DNA of 64,000 nucleotides from positions 9,500,001-9,564,000 of the forward strand of contig OX291545.1 in NCBI GenBank assembly GCA_946406115.1, written 5' to 3'. The stretch is from Apoda limacodes. Lineage: Eukaryota; Arthropoda; Insecta; Lepidoptera; Limacodidae. The position numbers and the translations under genes are program-made. Positions 1-11,856 of the stretch are shown here, piece by piece (position 1 is the first letter of the stretch; each line of letters begins with the position of its first letter). The notes beneath the pieces were generated by a model, which saw nothing but the letters and a program-made list of their open reading frames with translations, searched no databases and was not told the DNA's origin.

Positions 1-610
1 GCTGGGTCTTGACTAAATTAAACACATTCATAATTTTCCACATCACATTCCGTCACGGTTTTTACCGTGGACATTTACGGTATTACGCTAACATAGAAAT
101 ATAAAATATCATACAAATATAGTCCAAGGACGTCAACATCATAAAAATTTTATTAACATTATCGCGAAAGTTGACCTTTTGTATTATATTTCGATTCTTT
201 AGATGAGGATGATGGTAAAGCGAAATTAATATGACGTAAGATTTAAAGATGACAAAAGTGATGGCAAAGATAATCGTACCTAGTTGATGGAATCATAAGG
301 ATTTCATCAACTAGGTACGATTATTATTATGTAATTTGACTATGTATGGAACCCAAAATGCAACAATAGGCTCACCTTCTAACATATTTTGTGTCAAATT
401 CCGCCTAGTGACGAAGGCTCTACTTTTACGTTAATTTGATAAGTGAGCATTTTTTGGTTAGACCGTAGAACGGGTTAGACCTGACAAATGTTTGATTTAG
501 GATTCACCCTTTTTTCTACAAAGCATGAACTTTAAAAGGTTTTTTTTTTTTCATCTATATACGTTTCGAATTGAGGTAATATTTGCTCACCTAAGAATTT
601 TTTTTTTAAT
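1..610. other. Non-coding AT-rich stretch with one hairpin
   Basis: No convincing coding frame, tRNA or known repeat end is visible apart from the short hairpin at 270-324, listed separately. Base composition is AT-rich with long T runs near 540 and 600. The right edge abuts the tail of a LINE. Confidence 0.5.
270..324. repeat. Perfect 20-bp hairpin with 15-nt loop
   Basis: The sequence ataatcgtacctagttgatg at 270-289 is followed after 15 bases by its exact reverse complement at 305-324. It stands alone in otherwise unstructured DNA. It could be the remnant of a small fold-back element or a transcribed hairpin; nothing in the sequence distinguishes these. Confidence 0.8.
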
Positions 611-835
611 ACTACTAAGGTGGCAAACAATCTTACGGTCCGCCTGATGGTAGGCGGTCAACGTAGCCAATGGGTGCTTGCAACACCAGGAATGTCATTC
701 GCGCTTTGCCGGCCCTTCAAAAATCTTATAACTTTTTTCTTGAAGAACTCCATACTGTAGTCCTTCGAAAAAACCTTGGCAGGGAGCTCATTCCACAATC
801 CGAGCGTTCGCAGGAATAATCGTCTCAAAGAAACA
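611..835 (-). mobile_element. CR1/Jockey-type LINE, 3' end only
   Basis: On the minus strand this encodes the last ~60 residues of a non-LTR retrotransposon ORF2, with LWNELPAKVF, FFKKKVIRFLKGRQ and a PGVAS tail. The short 3'UTR follows (read on the plus strand: accactaaggtggcaaacaa-like, then gtccgcctgatggtaggcgg). Everything upstream (endonuclease and RT) is missing, as expected for 5'-truncated reverse transcription. The same end recurs at 13.9, 19.3, 23.3, 30.5 and 39.1 kb. The clade (CR1 versus Jockey) is assigned from memory of the terminal signature and is not certain. Confidence 0.8.
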
Positions 836-875
836 ATGTTTTTCCTTTTTTTTTTTTGCAATAGAAATTTTATCA

Positions 876-1640
876 AATATCCAAATTCAATAATGATTCA
901 ATAATAAAGCGAAGATAACCAATTTTTGGTGTTTTCGAACGCCTTAAAATTAAAACAATAACTTGGGCCAAAAACACGATTAAAACTATTTTTTGTTCAA
1001 TAGATGAAATCATTGGTTTCGATAAATCAAACGCACCTTCGCATCTCGGTGTAGCTCTTAACATCGTTTTTGACCGTTTTCGGGCCGACTCTGGGTCAAT
1101 AGGTTTTACGCAACTGTATTTATAAGCTGTTTCCTATAACATATCGTCTTCGTTTTTTGTAATGTTAAAGTTATGAAAACTTTAGCACGCAGTAACATAA
1201 CATACCTATAAAATTATAATTTTCATGTTCAATCCATCAAATTCAACTTTCAACTGATATTCCAATGATAAAATTGTAGGTTAATTATACTATATATTAT
1301 AAAATGGTTAATACAGTGATTCTAGATAGGAATGATTTAAACAAAAAATATAAGAAAATCAAAAACAGTCTCTTTATTTCCTACTATAATTTGCAATACA
1401 TTGAATTTAGTCTTGTTCTATTTTAATCACCTGCTCACAGTTTTGCTATCGGAAAAATATTAGGTTTAGGAGAGTTAATGAGTTATTTAATGAAATCTTA
1501 ATTATTATATACGACTGAAATGTCATATCTTTTACCTTAGGTGTGTTTCTAACATTATTAATAGTAGATTGTATCACAAGGGATCAAAATAATATTTTTA
1601 CGTCGAGACGAGACAGACTGAAGCGAAGTAGAGAAGAAGT
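876..1640. other. No recognisable feature
   Basis: AT-rich sequence on both strands. Open frames are short and low in complexity, and I found no repeat ends. It may be intron or intergenic DNA. Confidence 0.5.
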
Positions 1641-2025
1641 TCTAGAGTGGAATCTAGAGTAGAAATAGCAAGGGATTCAAAGGACAGCGCACGAGGTAAA
1701 ATTATTTTGCGACCGAGTAATACACCTTCACTTCACGTCCCAAGTGGCGGAGGTTCGAACCCCGGGTCGGCGTGTACCAATGAGTCTTTTCTTAATTTCT
1801 CAAGTACATTGAGTTGTTTATTCACACCATTGGCTTTTCGGTGAAGGAAAACATCGTGAGGAAACCTGCATACGTCAAGAAAAAAAAGACGTATGTGAAG
1901 TCCACAATCCGCACTGGGCCCGCGTGTGGACTATGGCCCAAATAACCCTCGCTTATGAGGGTAGGCCGTGCCCCAAAAGTGGGGACGTATGAAGGCTGGC
2001 GAGAATACACCCTACTTTTTTCACC
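1640..2025 (+). mobile_element. tRNA-derived SINE, copy 1
   Basis: A pol III B-box-like motif (ggttcgaacccc, near 1752) lies in a tRNA-like head. It is followed by a body with 'cgtgaggaaacctgcatacgtc', 'cactgggcccgcgtgtggac' and 'gtggggacgtatgaaggctgg'. The same body recurs inverted at 4676-4960 and forward at 10445-10650. This body is familiar to me as a high-copy lepidopteran SINE; the family name was not verified. Open frames within it are incidental. Confidence 0.75.
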
Positions 2026-2029
2026 CTCT

Positions 2030-3360
2030 ATGAGAAAAGAGATAAGTGTAACATATAAATAAGTATATTACATTTATTTATTTCATTATCACTACCTCCT
2101 TAAGGAAAACGCACTATTTTTTTTATAAAAGTAACATCATAAATACGAATTTGAGTAAACAAATTATAAAGGCGGAATACATCTGTAGAATACATTTTAC
2201 GCGGTTTTTACTTTTTCACAAACCTTTTTTTTTTGGTCCGCGCGCGGCCAGCCAGTTTTATTAAACAGCTAGTTACTTGTTTATACAATGTTCTTCAACG
2301 ATCTTTTTGGTGATTGGAACGTTTACTAGCAATATCCAAATGCCAAATTGTAATCACTTTACGTCCCTAGGTAGGTTTACCACCAGCGCGTTTAAAGCGC
2401 GAATAGATGTGATAAAAAAAAAATTATATACACAGGACGGTATCATTTCCACAATATAAAAAGGTAAAAAAATCCTAACGATCTCAATGTAACACAAACA
2501 ACACTTGTCTCTGTGTCGCGTCGCGTCGTGACGAGCACTATGGGTTTCAAGTTTTGCCCATTTAGAGGTGAACCCATGTCGGTGCGGTGACGGTATGGAA
2601 AAAATATGGACCGTTTTTATCAAACTTCTTTTGGCTTTCTTTTACGTATTATATTCTAATACGTTTATCTACCACTAGAAACAACTGATTTGCAATTAAA
2701 ATTGTGTTAGTGTTACTAAATAGTGTAATGTAAAAATTCATTCCTTGGTAGTACAGGCAAACAATTTGATTCATAAGATTTTTATGTGGCTTAAATTAAT
2801 AATATTTAATTGTAATTTATGATGACATCATGAGAAATAAAGAAAATCATAATAAATCAACTGACTCATTTGATAAACAAGTTAATTTACTATGGCAAGG
2901 TTCTATGGTGGCCTAAGAATCGAATTGGTTGATTTAACATAATAGCCTTATACGCTTGATTGATTTCTACATTGTCACGTCAGCGTCACGACAAACATAA
3001 AACTTGCGTAGTCTTTTGTTAGTCTATGATTCAAAAAAAAGGATAAGTACCTACGAGCGAGCGAGAATAAAATAAGGAGCCGCATTTGCGTGCACAGGGT
3101 TCAGTTTCTCAAGTAGACTATCGAAACGTAATTTGTCGTACTGATCAAAACCTAGTGAAGTTCCCATGATGTCCCACACCATAAATGCTGTCGTTAATTA
3201 GGACAATATCTTAGAATTAATGAATCAATAATTTGGGTATTTATTAGAATTTCGAAACATATTAGGTGTGTAAAACAGCTTACGATCAGTAGCTAGTTTT
3301 GGGTATTTCGTAAATAAATACACACATTTTTTACTATGACTGACTGACAATCCTTAATCA
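2030..3360. other. No gene recognised
   Basis: Mostly AT-rich. A GC-richer patch at about 2230-2260 and one at 2510-2600 (gtcgcgtcgcgtcgtgacg) break the pattern but show no splice-supported frame. Short frames over 2277-2623 lie antisense to one another and lack any recognisable domain. Confidence 0.4.
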
Positions 3361-3365
3361 TCGAG

Positions 3366-3632
3366 ATCTTTATATTTAATATACCTACAGGTCTTTCATA
3401 TACAGATATCTTTAATATACAGATCTTTTATAAACAGATATTTTTAATATACAAATCTTTTATATAAAGATATCTTTAATATACATATTTTCTATACACA
3501 TATATATTTAATATACAGATCTTTTATATACAGATATTTTTAATATACAAATCTTTTAATCACAGATATATTTTAAACACAGTTCTTTTATACACAGATA
3601 TCTTTAATATACAGATCTTTAATTCAATATTG
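3366..3632. repeat. Degenerate AT-rich minisatellite
   Basis: About 15 imperfect units of roughly 16-19 bp built on 'atacagatctttta' and 'atacagatatctttaat' follow one another. Alternate units favour agatct or agatat, giving a higher-order period near 36 bp. The divergence between units suggests an old array. Confidence 0.8.
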
Positions 3633-3639
3633 GCGTATA

Positions 3640-4675
3640 CTTTTGTTTTCGCTGTTAGATTGTTTTGAAATAGTATACGTCCTTTGCATTTTTCGGGGTC
3701 CACCATTGACATTGATTATGTAATATCCCGTATGCTTCTCTGTTACTATCACTGGCTATCTTAACCTTCACAGGTTCTGAACACTGATATGATGAAATTG
3801 CAGCATTGCTAATGTGGTGAACGGAGAGACGGTGGAACTGGCATTAACGTAACGAGCTTAACAAAATACTGACCTAACCCAACAAAATCTAAAAATAGCA
3901 TATTTCAATTGCAGAGTCATTTTATGCACAGATAATGCACGTAGGTGTAATTATATGCGATGTGATGCATATGGTAAATACATATAAAGATACTACAAAA
4001 TTATTCTTAAGGCGCATTACTAAGGTACCTATTTACATATTCAAATCAAATTAATACCTAGTCAAGGCGACTGTGTATTTGTAACGGTCGAGCAATGGAA
4101 TTGAGTGCAAAAATATGAGCTTTGTTGACGACGCCTATATACGGCTCATAGCAGGCAGATATACATAGATATATATCTTGTTTACCAGAATGGAAGTCTT
4201 AGGTAATTAGATCTCTGTCTGTGTTATACAGGCGACCGATCAAACTCTTTGAATAACATTTTTAGATTGATATCGTCAATGACAAGTGTTATTTTGAAGT
4301 TTTATTTTACCCAATTCCGACTTCCTTTTTTTAGTTAGTCAGGAATTATCAAGGGGGTACATTATTCCGTACCTGGTCTTTTATGATGTCGCTTATTACT
4401 TTGAAGATGGAAATTTGCGACGTATGGGGCATACATAAAACCACTGTCACGCGAGTAAAGTGGTTGGTGAAAATAGGCTACCAATCACATTTTAATTGAC
4501 TTGACACTACCTTCTGGGTATAAAAACCGTGTAGGTATTGGTACAATGATATATTTATCTCAATGTATAGGTACATGTAAATTTTGTGTAAAAGCAAAGC
4601 AAATGCTACCAGTCAATTTCATCATTATCTTAACACCTGTTCATAATAAAAAACACTAGAACACATAATCCTTAT
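3640..4675. other. No recognisable feature
   Basis: AT-rich DNA without a convincing coding frame. No terminal inverted repeats or LINE/SINE ends were recognised by eye. Confidence 0.4.
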
Positions 4676-4960
4676 CAGCCTCATACGTCCCCACTGTTGG
4701 GGCATGGCCTACCCCCACCGAGGGCGATTTGGGCTATAGTCCACACGCGGGCCCAGTGCGGATTGTGGACTTCACATACGTCTTTTTTTTTTGACGTATG
4801 CAGGTTTCTTTACGATATTTTCTTTCCCCGAAAATATAGTGGTGTGAATATAATCAATGTATTTAAAAAAATTAAAGACGCATTTGTACACGCCAGGTTT
4901 CAAACCTACGCCACTCAGAACGCAAAGTGAAATCGAAACCCCTCGGCCATACATAGAATA
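4676..4960 (-). mobile_element. tRNA-derived SINE, copy 2 (inverted)
   Basis: This is the reverse complement of the SINE seen at 1640-2025. Reading the minus strand, a tRNA-like head with a B-box-like ggtttgaaacctgg (about 4900) is followed by the body 'gtgaagtccacaatccgcac' and 'gcccgcgtgtggactatag', and ends near 'gtggggacgtatgaggctg'. The head is better preserved here than in copy 1. Two antisense open frames inside it are not genes. Confidence 0.8.
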
Positions 4961-5027
4961 AACAACTGAACTTATTAAATAGGATTTCCTAAAAGGTACT
5001 AGAAAAAATAATTGAGTAAAAACAAAA

Positions 5028-5472
5028 CCGGCTCCTTTTTAGGGTTCCGTACCTCAAAAGGAAAAAACGGAACCCTTATAGGATCAGTTTGTTGTCCGTC
5101 TGTCAAGACCCTTTTTCTCAGAAACGCGTGGAGGTATTAAGCTAAAATTTATATCAAATACTCAGGTCTACTGTCCCCTGGAGCTGTGAAAAATTCAAAC
5201 TTCTAAGCCACCGCAATTAAAAGATACAGCTGTTTATGCCGCAGATTTCCGCAAATTTTCGAAACTCTATCTCTCGGTACTTCCCATGAACTCAGAATCT
5301 TGAAATTTGGTACGAAGCAACGTCTTATAGTACAGATAAGGAAAAATTGCAAAAACCGTAAATTTTTAGTTACATCATATACTAAAAAATTTTTTAATAA
5401 TATACAACAACATATAATTAGTTTGCACGGAACCCTCGGTGCGCGAGCCAGACTCCAGTGGCCGGTTTTTTA
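5028..5472. mobile_element. Interspersed repeat with GGTTCCGT ends
   Basis: It begins near 'agggttccgtacc' and ends 'acggaaccctcggtgcgcga...ccagtggccggtttttt'. A 10-bp inverted pair, agggttccgt and acggaaccct, folds the left end. Similar copies are at 15815-16172 and, inverted, 34015-34445; tail-only pieces are near 53905-53950 and 63095-63137. I know this ending as common in moth and butterfly DNA, but cannot name its class. It has no coding capacity. Confidence 0.65.
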
Positions 5473-5479
5473 CATATAG

Positions 5480-6040
5480 GACACAACTTTAAAAATCTAT
5501 ACTATTTTAATGGAGTTAAAGAATTTGTTTTTCGTTTGAACTAATCTCTGAAACTATCACACAGATTTCAATTTTTTTTTTGTTGCATGTGATAGTCTAA
5601 TCCTTGAGAAAAGATTTGCGTACGTGCGCGATTGGTCTTAGTAGGGCCTCAACACCAACAAGGTGGCTTTATATATGTTCTGTAAGTCATAAATACGAGC
5701 TTCACCAAAACAGTATTATATAATTATATCACTTCGCCAATTCCAGACAAACTATAAGAAGTAAATCAGAATTGGCCCCGTAGTTTTTGTACAACACAAA
5801 TAGATATTTATCTATTTATAAAATTAAGTTTTTGATAAGTTTTAATGATTTCGGTAATATCGCTTTTAATATTTTATTGCAATGATGGTAATTTAGATAA
5901 CGGATATCACATAATATATAAATGTTTGACGACTGGTTGTCATGGCAATATATTGTGATAGTATTTCTTACCAACTTTTATTATATTAAACACTACCAAT
6001 TATAATGTCTATCTGTCAAAAGCTCTTCGTCAAATCTCTG
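5480..6040. other. No recognisable feature
   Basis: AT-rich non-coding DNA between a dispersed repeat and the 82-bp tandem array. No gene signal was seen. Confidence 0.4.
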
Positions 6041-6286
6041 CTTACCGGTACAACATAGCGTACACGTTCACTTTGCGTTCACGTGTAGTAATGCAATGTT
6101 AACATCGATAACCGGCCAGGTGCTTACTGGTACAACATAGCGTATACGTTCACTTTGCGTTCACGTGTAGTAATGCAATATTAACATCGATAACCGGCCA
6201 GGTGCTTACCGGTACAACATAGCGTACACGTTCACTTTGCGTTCACGTATAGTAATGCAATATTAACATCGATAACCGGCCAGGTG
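6041..6286. repeat. Three tandem 82-bp units, nearly identical
   Basis: Units start at 6041, 6123 and 6205 (cttac[c/t]ggtacaacatagcg) and each ends 'gataaccggccaggtg'. They differ at only a few positions. Each holds 'cgttcactttgcgttcacgt'; units 1 and 2 carry a CACGTG E-box that is CACGTA in unit 3. High identity implies a recent duplication or ongoing homogenisation. There are no spacers and no cas genes, so this is not CRISPR-like. Confidence 0.95.
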
Positions 6287-6289
6287 CGT

Positions 6290-7360
6290 GTCGAACAGGC
6301 ATTAGTTATAGTTCCGTATAATAAGATTTATTAAGGAATATCTAAAAAACTTGTTAGAAATTATTTTGGGTGGAAGTTCTGATTTATAAAGTTCTATTAT
6401 GGTAATTTTTCCTAGATTTTTAGAACACGCGGTTTAAAAGTTAAAGGGCACTTATTTTTAAGTTTTTTTTACTATTTTAGAGTAATACTTCTTTTAGAGT
6501 AATGTAGTTTAGTATGTAGTAGAGTAATTTTTACTCGCTTTTCTTATCTGTCTTCGATTATTTAATCAGGGTGCTATCTTGATATATTTTTAATATGTGG
6601 GGATCTTAAGATGTATATGGGTTTCTTTAAATTATGGCTGCTAGGATTCATTAATTATTCTTGGGACCGGCAGCTATCGATGTGATTTTTAACTTTATTT
6701 TTGATATAGTTTTTTTTGTGGTAATTGTACTAGGGTAAGCCGTAATAGTAAGTACGGAGTTTATTACTACGGAGAATACTAGCAATATACTCGATAATGT
6801 CAAAAATGATCCAAATAAAAAGACTGTCAGGAAATCTGATTCTGTCTTTGATTTACGGTCCCGCAGGTTATTAGTTCTCTCATATCTGGGAAACTTTTAA
6901 CTTATATTTTTACCATTACTAATTATTATGTATTTAAAATAATAATAATTAATACTCTAAAGATGAACTGAAATGTTGATTAAACCAATAACTTAAAAAG
7001 TTTTATAAGTGCCAAAGTTGCGTGCAACTAGCCCACGTGACTATACCTAGTGTTTCCGACATTTGTTATAACGAAACGTGTAGATACTTGATTTGTTATC
7101 CAATGCGCAACAAATTCATGTCCAATAGTCTGAAGGCAATTAGTATCAATGTTGCCTTCCTATTAAGAGTAATTAATTGATAAGAAGCTCTCATGTCGTA
7201 ACAGCACTCAATCGGTGACACTTATAACTACAAATTGCCTTATTAATTGCAAATTTCAATAATTTTATCTAACTGCAAGATTGCAACTTTGTGTCCAGAG
7301 TTGACATTTCACAATTATCCATACTATTTTTAATAGGCACAGCGACAAAGTAGAACATAG
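6290..7360. other. No recognisable feature
   Basis: AT-rich, no convincing coding frame, no recognised element ends. Confidence 0.4.
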
Positions 7361-7364
7361 GCAT

Positions 7365-7500
7365 TTTATCACGGAAAATTCAAAAGGCCCCGTAGGAATA
7401 GATATTATAGCTTTGCTACAGCAAATATCAAGGGGTTGCCCATAAGAATCCCGTGCCGATAGCCAAATTCAGCGCGGGTGGAGCCGCTGGCAAAAGCTAG
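7365..7500 (+). mobile_element. Helitron 3' portion ending in CTAG
   Basis: It ends 'gcgcgggtggagccgctggc' then aaaagCTAG at 7497-7500. The short GC-rich palindromic segment about 10 bases before CTRR is the hallmark of a Helitron 3' end. The upstream part ('cacggaaaattcaaaaggcc') resembles the interior of the full copy at 25697-26000, but no 5' TC end is recognisable, so this copy is truncated or decayed. Confidence 0.7.
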
Positions 7501-7504
7501 AAGA

Positions 7505-8400
7505 CTAAATATTCACCTCTATCAACAGAGTTATAGATCAAGAAGAAGCTAATAACTATTACAGTAAAATTTCTAAGCGCACATGAACTTTCATCATACA
7601 AATATTAAAAGTGGTGTCCTCTTCATTTCGTTAGGAAATTTAAGCCTACCAATATTGTAAACCTGTAAAGAAACAAATCTAATGACGTTAATTCTCTTTA
7701 ACGTAACATATATAACTGTTCTACATAAAAGAAGCGAAAATTTTGGCGGGAAGTCGTGCCAGGCGGGCTTTTTGTACTCCAAGTTCGCTTTTTTGAAACA
7801 ATTTCTCATTCAGTTTATTCGGTATTACAATTCCTAAAGAGTTTATTTATACTATGGTCATAAAAAGCGCAATCTTGCGGGCATTGATCTAATTATTAGT
7901 TGCTTTTTGCTTGATTAGCTCTACGTGCCTCTCTTATGGGGGATCAGTGAAGCAATTTGTTCATATCATCAGAGAATCTATACAAGTCAAAGCTAAAATT
8001 CTATACGCGTGCTAAACCGCGGTCACAGCTAGTACTAACAGAATATTAAAATTTTAAGTTAAACCGTCAGTATATATAAGAAAATTATTAAATAATAATA
8101 ACATTGCCCTATAACTACCCTATAAATCCATTTCACATAGCTCGATATATTATTTAATAACAAACATTTACATACAAAATTTAATTGAATAATGTTATAC
8201 CTAATATAAATTATTCCTTCCTGACTACATATTCATTATCTTTATTGTGGTTACTAGAGGCTGCAATTTAGTTAAAACTCTAGTATGACTAAAACTCATT
8301 ACATTACAGTATTATAGTTTTATGTAAGATAAACAAAAAGCGATGATGCCATATCCGATAACGTCTATTGTTATGGCTGTTAGATTATTTATATAATTAT
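7505..8400. other. No gene recognised
   Basis: Non-coding AT-rich sequence. An open frame at 7594-7809 on the minus strand is short, lacks any recognisable domain and has no splice support. Confidence 0.35.
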
Positions 8401-8401
8401 A

Positions 8402-8575
8402 TATACAGGGTGGAAACGCTAAGCTCACTCGATTATTTCTCTAACTATACACGATATCGAAATACTGATTATATTATTAATCCTGGAAGTGCTTCACGAT
8501 ATCTATTGAATAGTATCAATACAAATATATTTATAATATTTATATTATAAAATAAACTGGACCTATCCGAAAATT
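8402..8575 (+). repeat. Dispersed repeat, copy 1 (ACAGGGTGGAAACGC)
   Basis: It starts 'tatacagggtggaaacgcta' and continues 'cacgatatcgaaatactgat', 'gtgcttcacga' and 'ataaactgga'. A second copy in the same orientation is at 10951-11095. The 'acagggtg' start is typical of a high-copy insect repeat; class unknown. Confidence 0.65.
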
Positions 8576-8599
8576 TAACGGCTTAGCTTCCATACAATA

Positions 8600-9270
8600 A
8601 GTATGTTATCTTGTTATCGAATCAGGGTTCTGACCTTCCTCTGTTATTTTAACATTGAAACGTTGTTTTTCCAACATTTATATCTAAATCACCTTTTATT
8701 ATTAATGATATTTAATAAATAAAACCAGAACAAGTACCATACCATACGACATACATACGTAACGACCGACAGTACAATTTCTGTATTAGTCAGAATTAGT
8801 GCTCTTTAGATCTATTATCAAAATTAGTAAATTAATAAGTATTATAATAAAAAAACCAATAACCTACTAATATTTAGTTAATAGCATAAAAAAATTGCTA
8901 AGTACACTAGAAGCTTACCTACATAATTACCAAGAAAATGTCTGTTAGTATATTGTATTTTATATTGATACTTATCAGGAAGGTAAATTATTTATACCTA
9001 TAAATTAAGCCTAATGCTAATTAAAATATAAGTCCGAAAATCTGTTTGTTTGTTCTTCATTTATGTCCATACAATTGACTTGGTTTCAGCACAGCTGTAT
9101 AAGGATAGTCAAAGGATATAGACGACTTTTTTGTTTATTGAAAATTTTCTGCGAGCACTATTCTCTCACGTCCGTAACGGTAGTAAGGGGTGGCTTGCTT
9201 TCTTTGCACAGCTTATAGAACTAAGAAGATCTATATCGTGAATACCCTGATCAAAAGACATAAAGTTATA
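8600..9270. other. No gene recognised
   Basis: AT-rich DNA. Phrases near 9040-9250 ('tttatgtccatacaattgac', 'ctcacgtccgtaacggtagt') may be part of a decayed repeat; boundaries cannot be set. Confidence 0.35.
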
Positions 9271-9275
9271 GACGA

Positions 9276-9668
9276 CTAAGCTTTGCTAGTGGCTCAGCCC
9301 GCCCTTAATTTGGTTATCGGCGTGGGATTCTTACAACTCCTTGATTATATATAGCAAGCTATTGCTGCAGATATAGTTCGTTCAAGTGAAATTCGGTCAT
9401 AGTTACTTCCGCGGGAAAATTTCGATTTTCCGGGATTAAAATATCGTTTTCCGTACCTTCAACTATATTGCAAAGCTTTCAGCTCAATTGGATACAGGAT
9501 TGAGTAATTTAGTAGTAGTAGTAATTTTCTGAGCTGAATAATAGCCTATGTCCTATTTTAGGACCTTACCTATATATGTGCTTAGATTCATTCCGATCCG
9601 TCCAGTGGTTAACGAGTGATTGAGTAACAAACATCCAAACTTTCGCATTTAAGTATAAGATAAGTGGG
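9276..9668 (-). mobile_element. Non-autonomous Helitron, ~390 bp
   Basis: Read on the minus strand it starts near 'actttcgcatttaagtat' reversed (the 5' 'ataaatgcgaaagt' motif) and runs through 'tgttactcaatcactcg' to the 3' end, gggcgggctgagccactagc and aaagCTTAG. The final tetranucleotide has an extra T relative to CTAG. No Rep/helicase is encoded, so mobility would depend on an autonomous partner elsewhere. Confidence 0.7.
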
Positions 9669-9669
9669 A

Positions 9670-10440
9670 TTTATGAAATTGAGTAAACTAAATATACGGT
9701 AATTTACATACCAAATTAGCAAAGGTATTAAATGCGTTACACTACTTACAAACAATGCTCCAATATTTGCTTTTTGGCATCTTGTATCTTATGATATTAA
9801 TTTTTGCACTAATAGGTAGTAAATAAGTCACTATGTCAAATAAATTTCAGTCTGGGCAAACGTAGTGATTATATTCTCTTTGATCTGGTCACAAGTATTT
9901 CTAATGTAACAAAGAGTTAATAACTTTACATTAACCGTGGAATGATAAAGTTGTGACTCATTGAATTCAATGATGCAGTTCCTACTGGCCTTTTTATACA
10001 CTGATTTTATATTGATTGTCCTTCTGTGTGTGTATAGGTACCATCAATATGATGGTAGGCACAAGGTGATTCAGCAGCAGCAAAATTGATTTTAATGTCC
10101 CTAATATAGCTTTTTATGCAATTTTTTGCTGCCGCTGTCCATTGTCAGGTTTTCACGTAGAAACTTCTTTCAGGTTAAAGCTAAAAACAATTACTATCAA
10201 CAACTGATGTTCATTTACATTAGTGGATTAATTTAATAACTAGGTGGTCGTGCCCGGCGTCGCTTAGGCGTATTTTTTCCATGGATTTTCCCAAAAAAGA
10301 AAGTTTAATTTTTTAAACCTTCTTCTGACATTTATTACGAACACAACAAAAAGAAATTAGTCAAATCGGTCGACCCGTTCTCAAGTGATGATCCGTCATA
10401 TATGTGGCAATTAAATTTTATTTATAAAGAATAATAAGAT
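9670..10440. other. No gene recognised
   Basis: AT-rich non-coding DNA. The block at 10240-10400 ('ggtggtcgtgcccggcgtcg', 'caaatcggtcgacccgttct') resembles decayed dispersed-repeat sequence rather than a gene. Confidence 0.35.
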
Positions 10441-10444
10441 ATGT

Positions 10445-10650
10445 AGATGGTAGCTGAGGGATTTCGATTTCAGTTTGCGTCCTGAGTTCAAGATCCGGCT
10501 TGTACCAATGTTTTTTTTTTTAATTTCTTAATTTCATTGATTATTTACACCACTGTGAAATCCACGATCCACACTGGGCCCGCGTGTGAACTATGGCCCA
10601 AATCACCATCGTTTTCCCAGCAGTGGGGACGTATGAGGCTGACAAGGAGA
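10445..10650 (+). mobile_element. tRNA-derived SINE, copy 3
   Basis: The head has a degenerate B box ('gagttcaagatccggc', about 10485), then 'cttgtaccaatg', a T run, and the body 'cacactgggcccgcgtgtg' ending 'gcagtggggacgtatgaggctg'. It is shorter than copies 1 and 2 because the segment 'cgtgaggaaacctgcatacg' is missing. Confidence 0.75.
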
Positions 10651-10950
10651 ATATGGCAAAAAAAATGCGTTTTCTAGGTAGTATCTAATCTATAGAAACT
10701 GTATAAGTTATTTGCAGAGGTTAGAATTAGGTAGTGAGACTAACGTACTTACTTGCAAAAGAATGTAATGGATATTGCTCATATATATATTTAGGATTAA
10801 TATATATATATTTAGGAGTTCATAACTTGAAAACGTAGAAATCTGATGAATATGTACTTTCGGACAAAACAAATATTGTATTTAATTAAAATAATTAATT
10901 AAGTATTTTAAACAGTCAACCTTCAATTCAAAGCACGAAATTGTTTGATA

Positions 10951-11095
10951 TATACAGGGTGGAAACGCTAAGTGATCTCACTCAATATTTTTAAATCATA
11001 CACAATATCGAAATACTGATTATTGATCTTTAAAGTCCTTCACGAGCATATATCTAATGGTATCAATAGTGGTTTATAAAATAATCTGGATCATA
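10951..11095 (+). repeat. Dispersed repeat, copy 2 (ACAGGGTGGAAACGC)
   Basis: It shares 'tatacagggtggaaacgcta', 'acaatatcgaaatactgatt', 'ccttcacga' and 'ataatctgga' with 8402-8575, in the same order and orientation, with indels between blocks. Confidence 0.65.
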
Positions 11096-11099
11096 CATT

Positions 11100-11850
11100 T
11101 AATATTGCGATATGAAGTGAAATATTTTATTTTTTAGGTACGTAGGTACTTAAAATGATATTTTGCAGTTATTAATATCTGTATAAATAATTTTAATAGA
11201 TAGTAGACACACGTGTCTTTAATCCACGGGTTTACACTCTACTTTCGCTATTATAAAAGAGTATTTAAATAACCCGAACTGGCTGCATGAATTTAATTCT
11301 TTTGCCTCGATAAAATTAAAAGAATTCCTTTTTGAAAAAATTACTACTATTATGTAGATAATAGTAATAGTTGGTAGTAATTTAATTAATAATATTATTG
11401 ATATTTCAAGTGATGCTACGAAACATTGACGGAGAGACGGTAAACAGAGCGGGAAAATGCACAGAAAACGGAGGACGCCACTTTGAACTTTATTAAAAAA
11501 CTGTTAAGAAATGTAATTAAGTAAAAATTATAAGCTCATAAATTGCGTTCTTATTTAAATTATTTGCGAAAATTTTTATTAGTTTTAAACTTGCTAAGGT
11601 ATTAGGTATTATACCATGAGAGCCACGACGCCATACTAAATGTATGAAATCTAAAACCATGGAATATAATTTATATAATTTTTAGAATCCGCCTCGATTA
11701 TAAACGTATATGTACGTTTATAATCATACCAATATATTCTCCTTCTATTGGTAAATAACAAAGTCATCACACCAATATATATGCGATATTCAGAAAATTA
11801 CGGGAATGTCCATGTTTATATCAACATTTCGTTGCAAATAAAAACATAAT
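11100..11850. other. AT-rich stretch with a 13-bp hairpin
   Basis: No gene is recognised. A perfect 13-bp inverted pair with a 4-nt loop is centred at 11710 (gattataaacgta at 11696-11708, mate at 11713-11725). Confidence 0.5.
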
Positions 11851-11856
11851 TTTACA

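Noticed and set aside
1647..2010. Small ORFs in the SINE
   Set aside because: They lie within a tRNA-derived SINE body that recurs at 4.7 and 10.5 kb.
6041..6286. CRISPR-like array
   Set aside because: Units are contiguous with no unique spacers, no cas genes are present, and the setting is eukaryotic.
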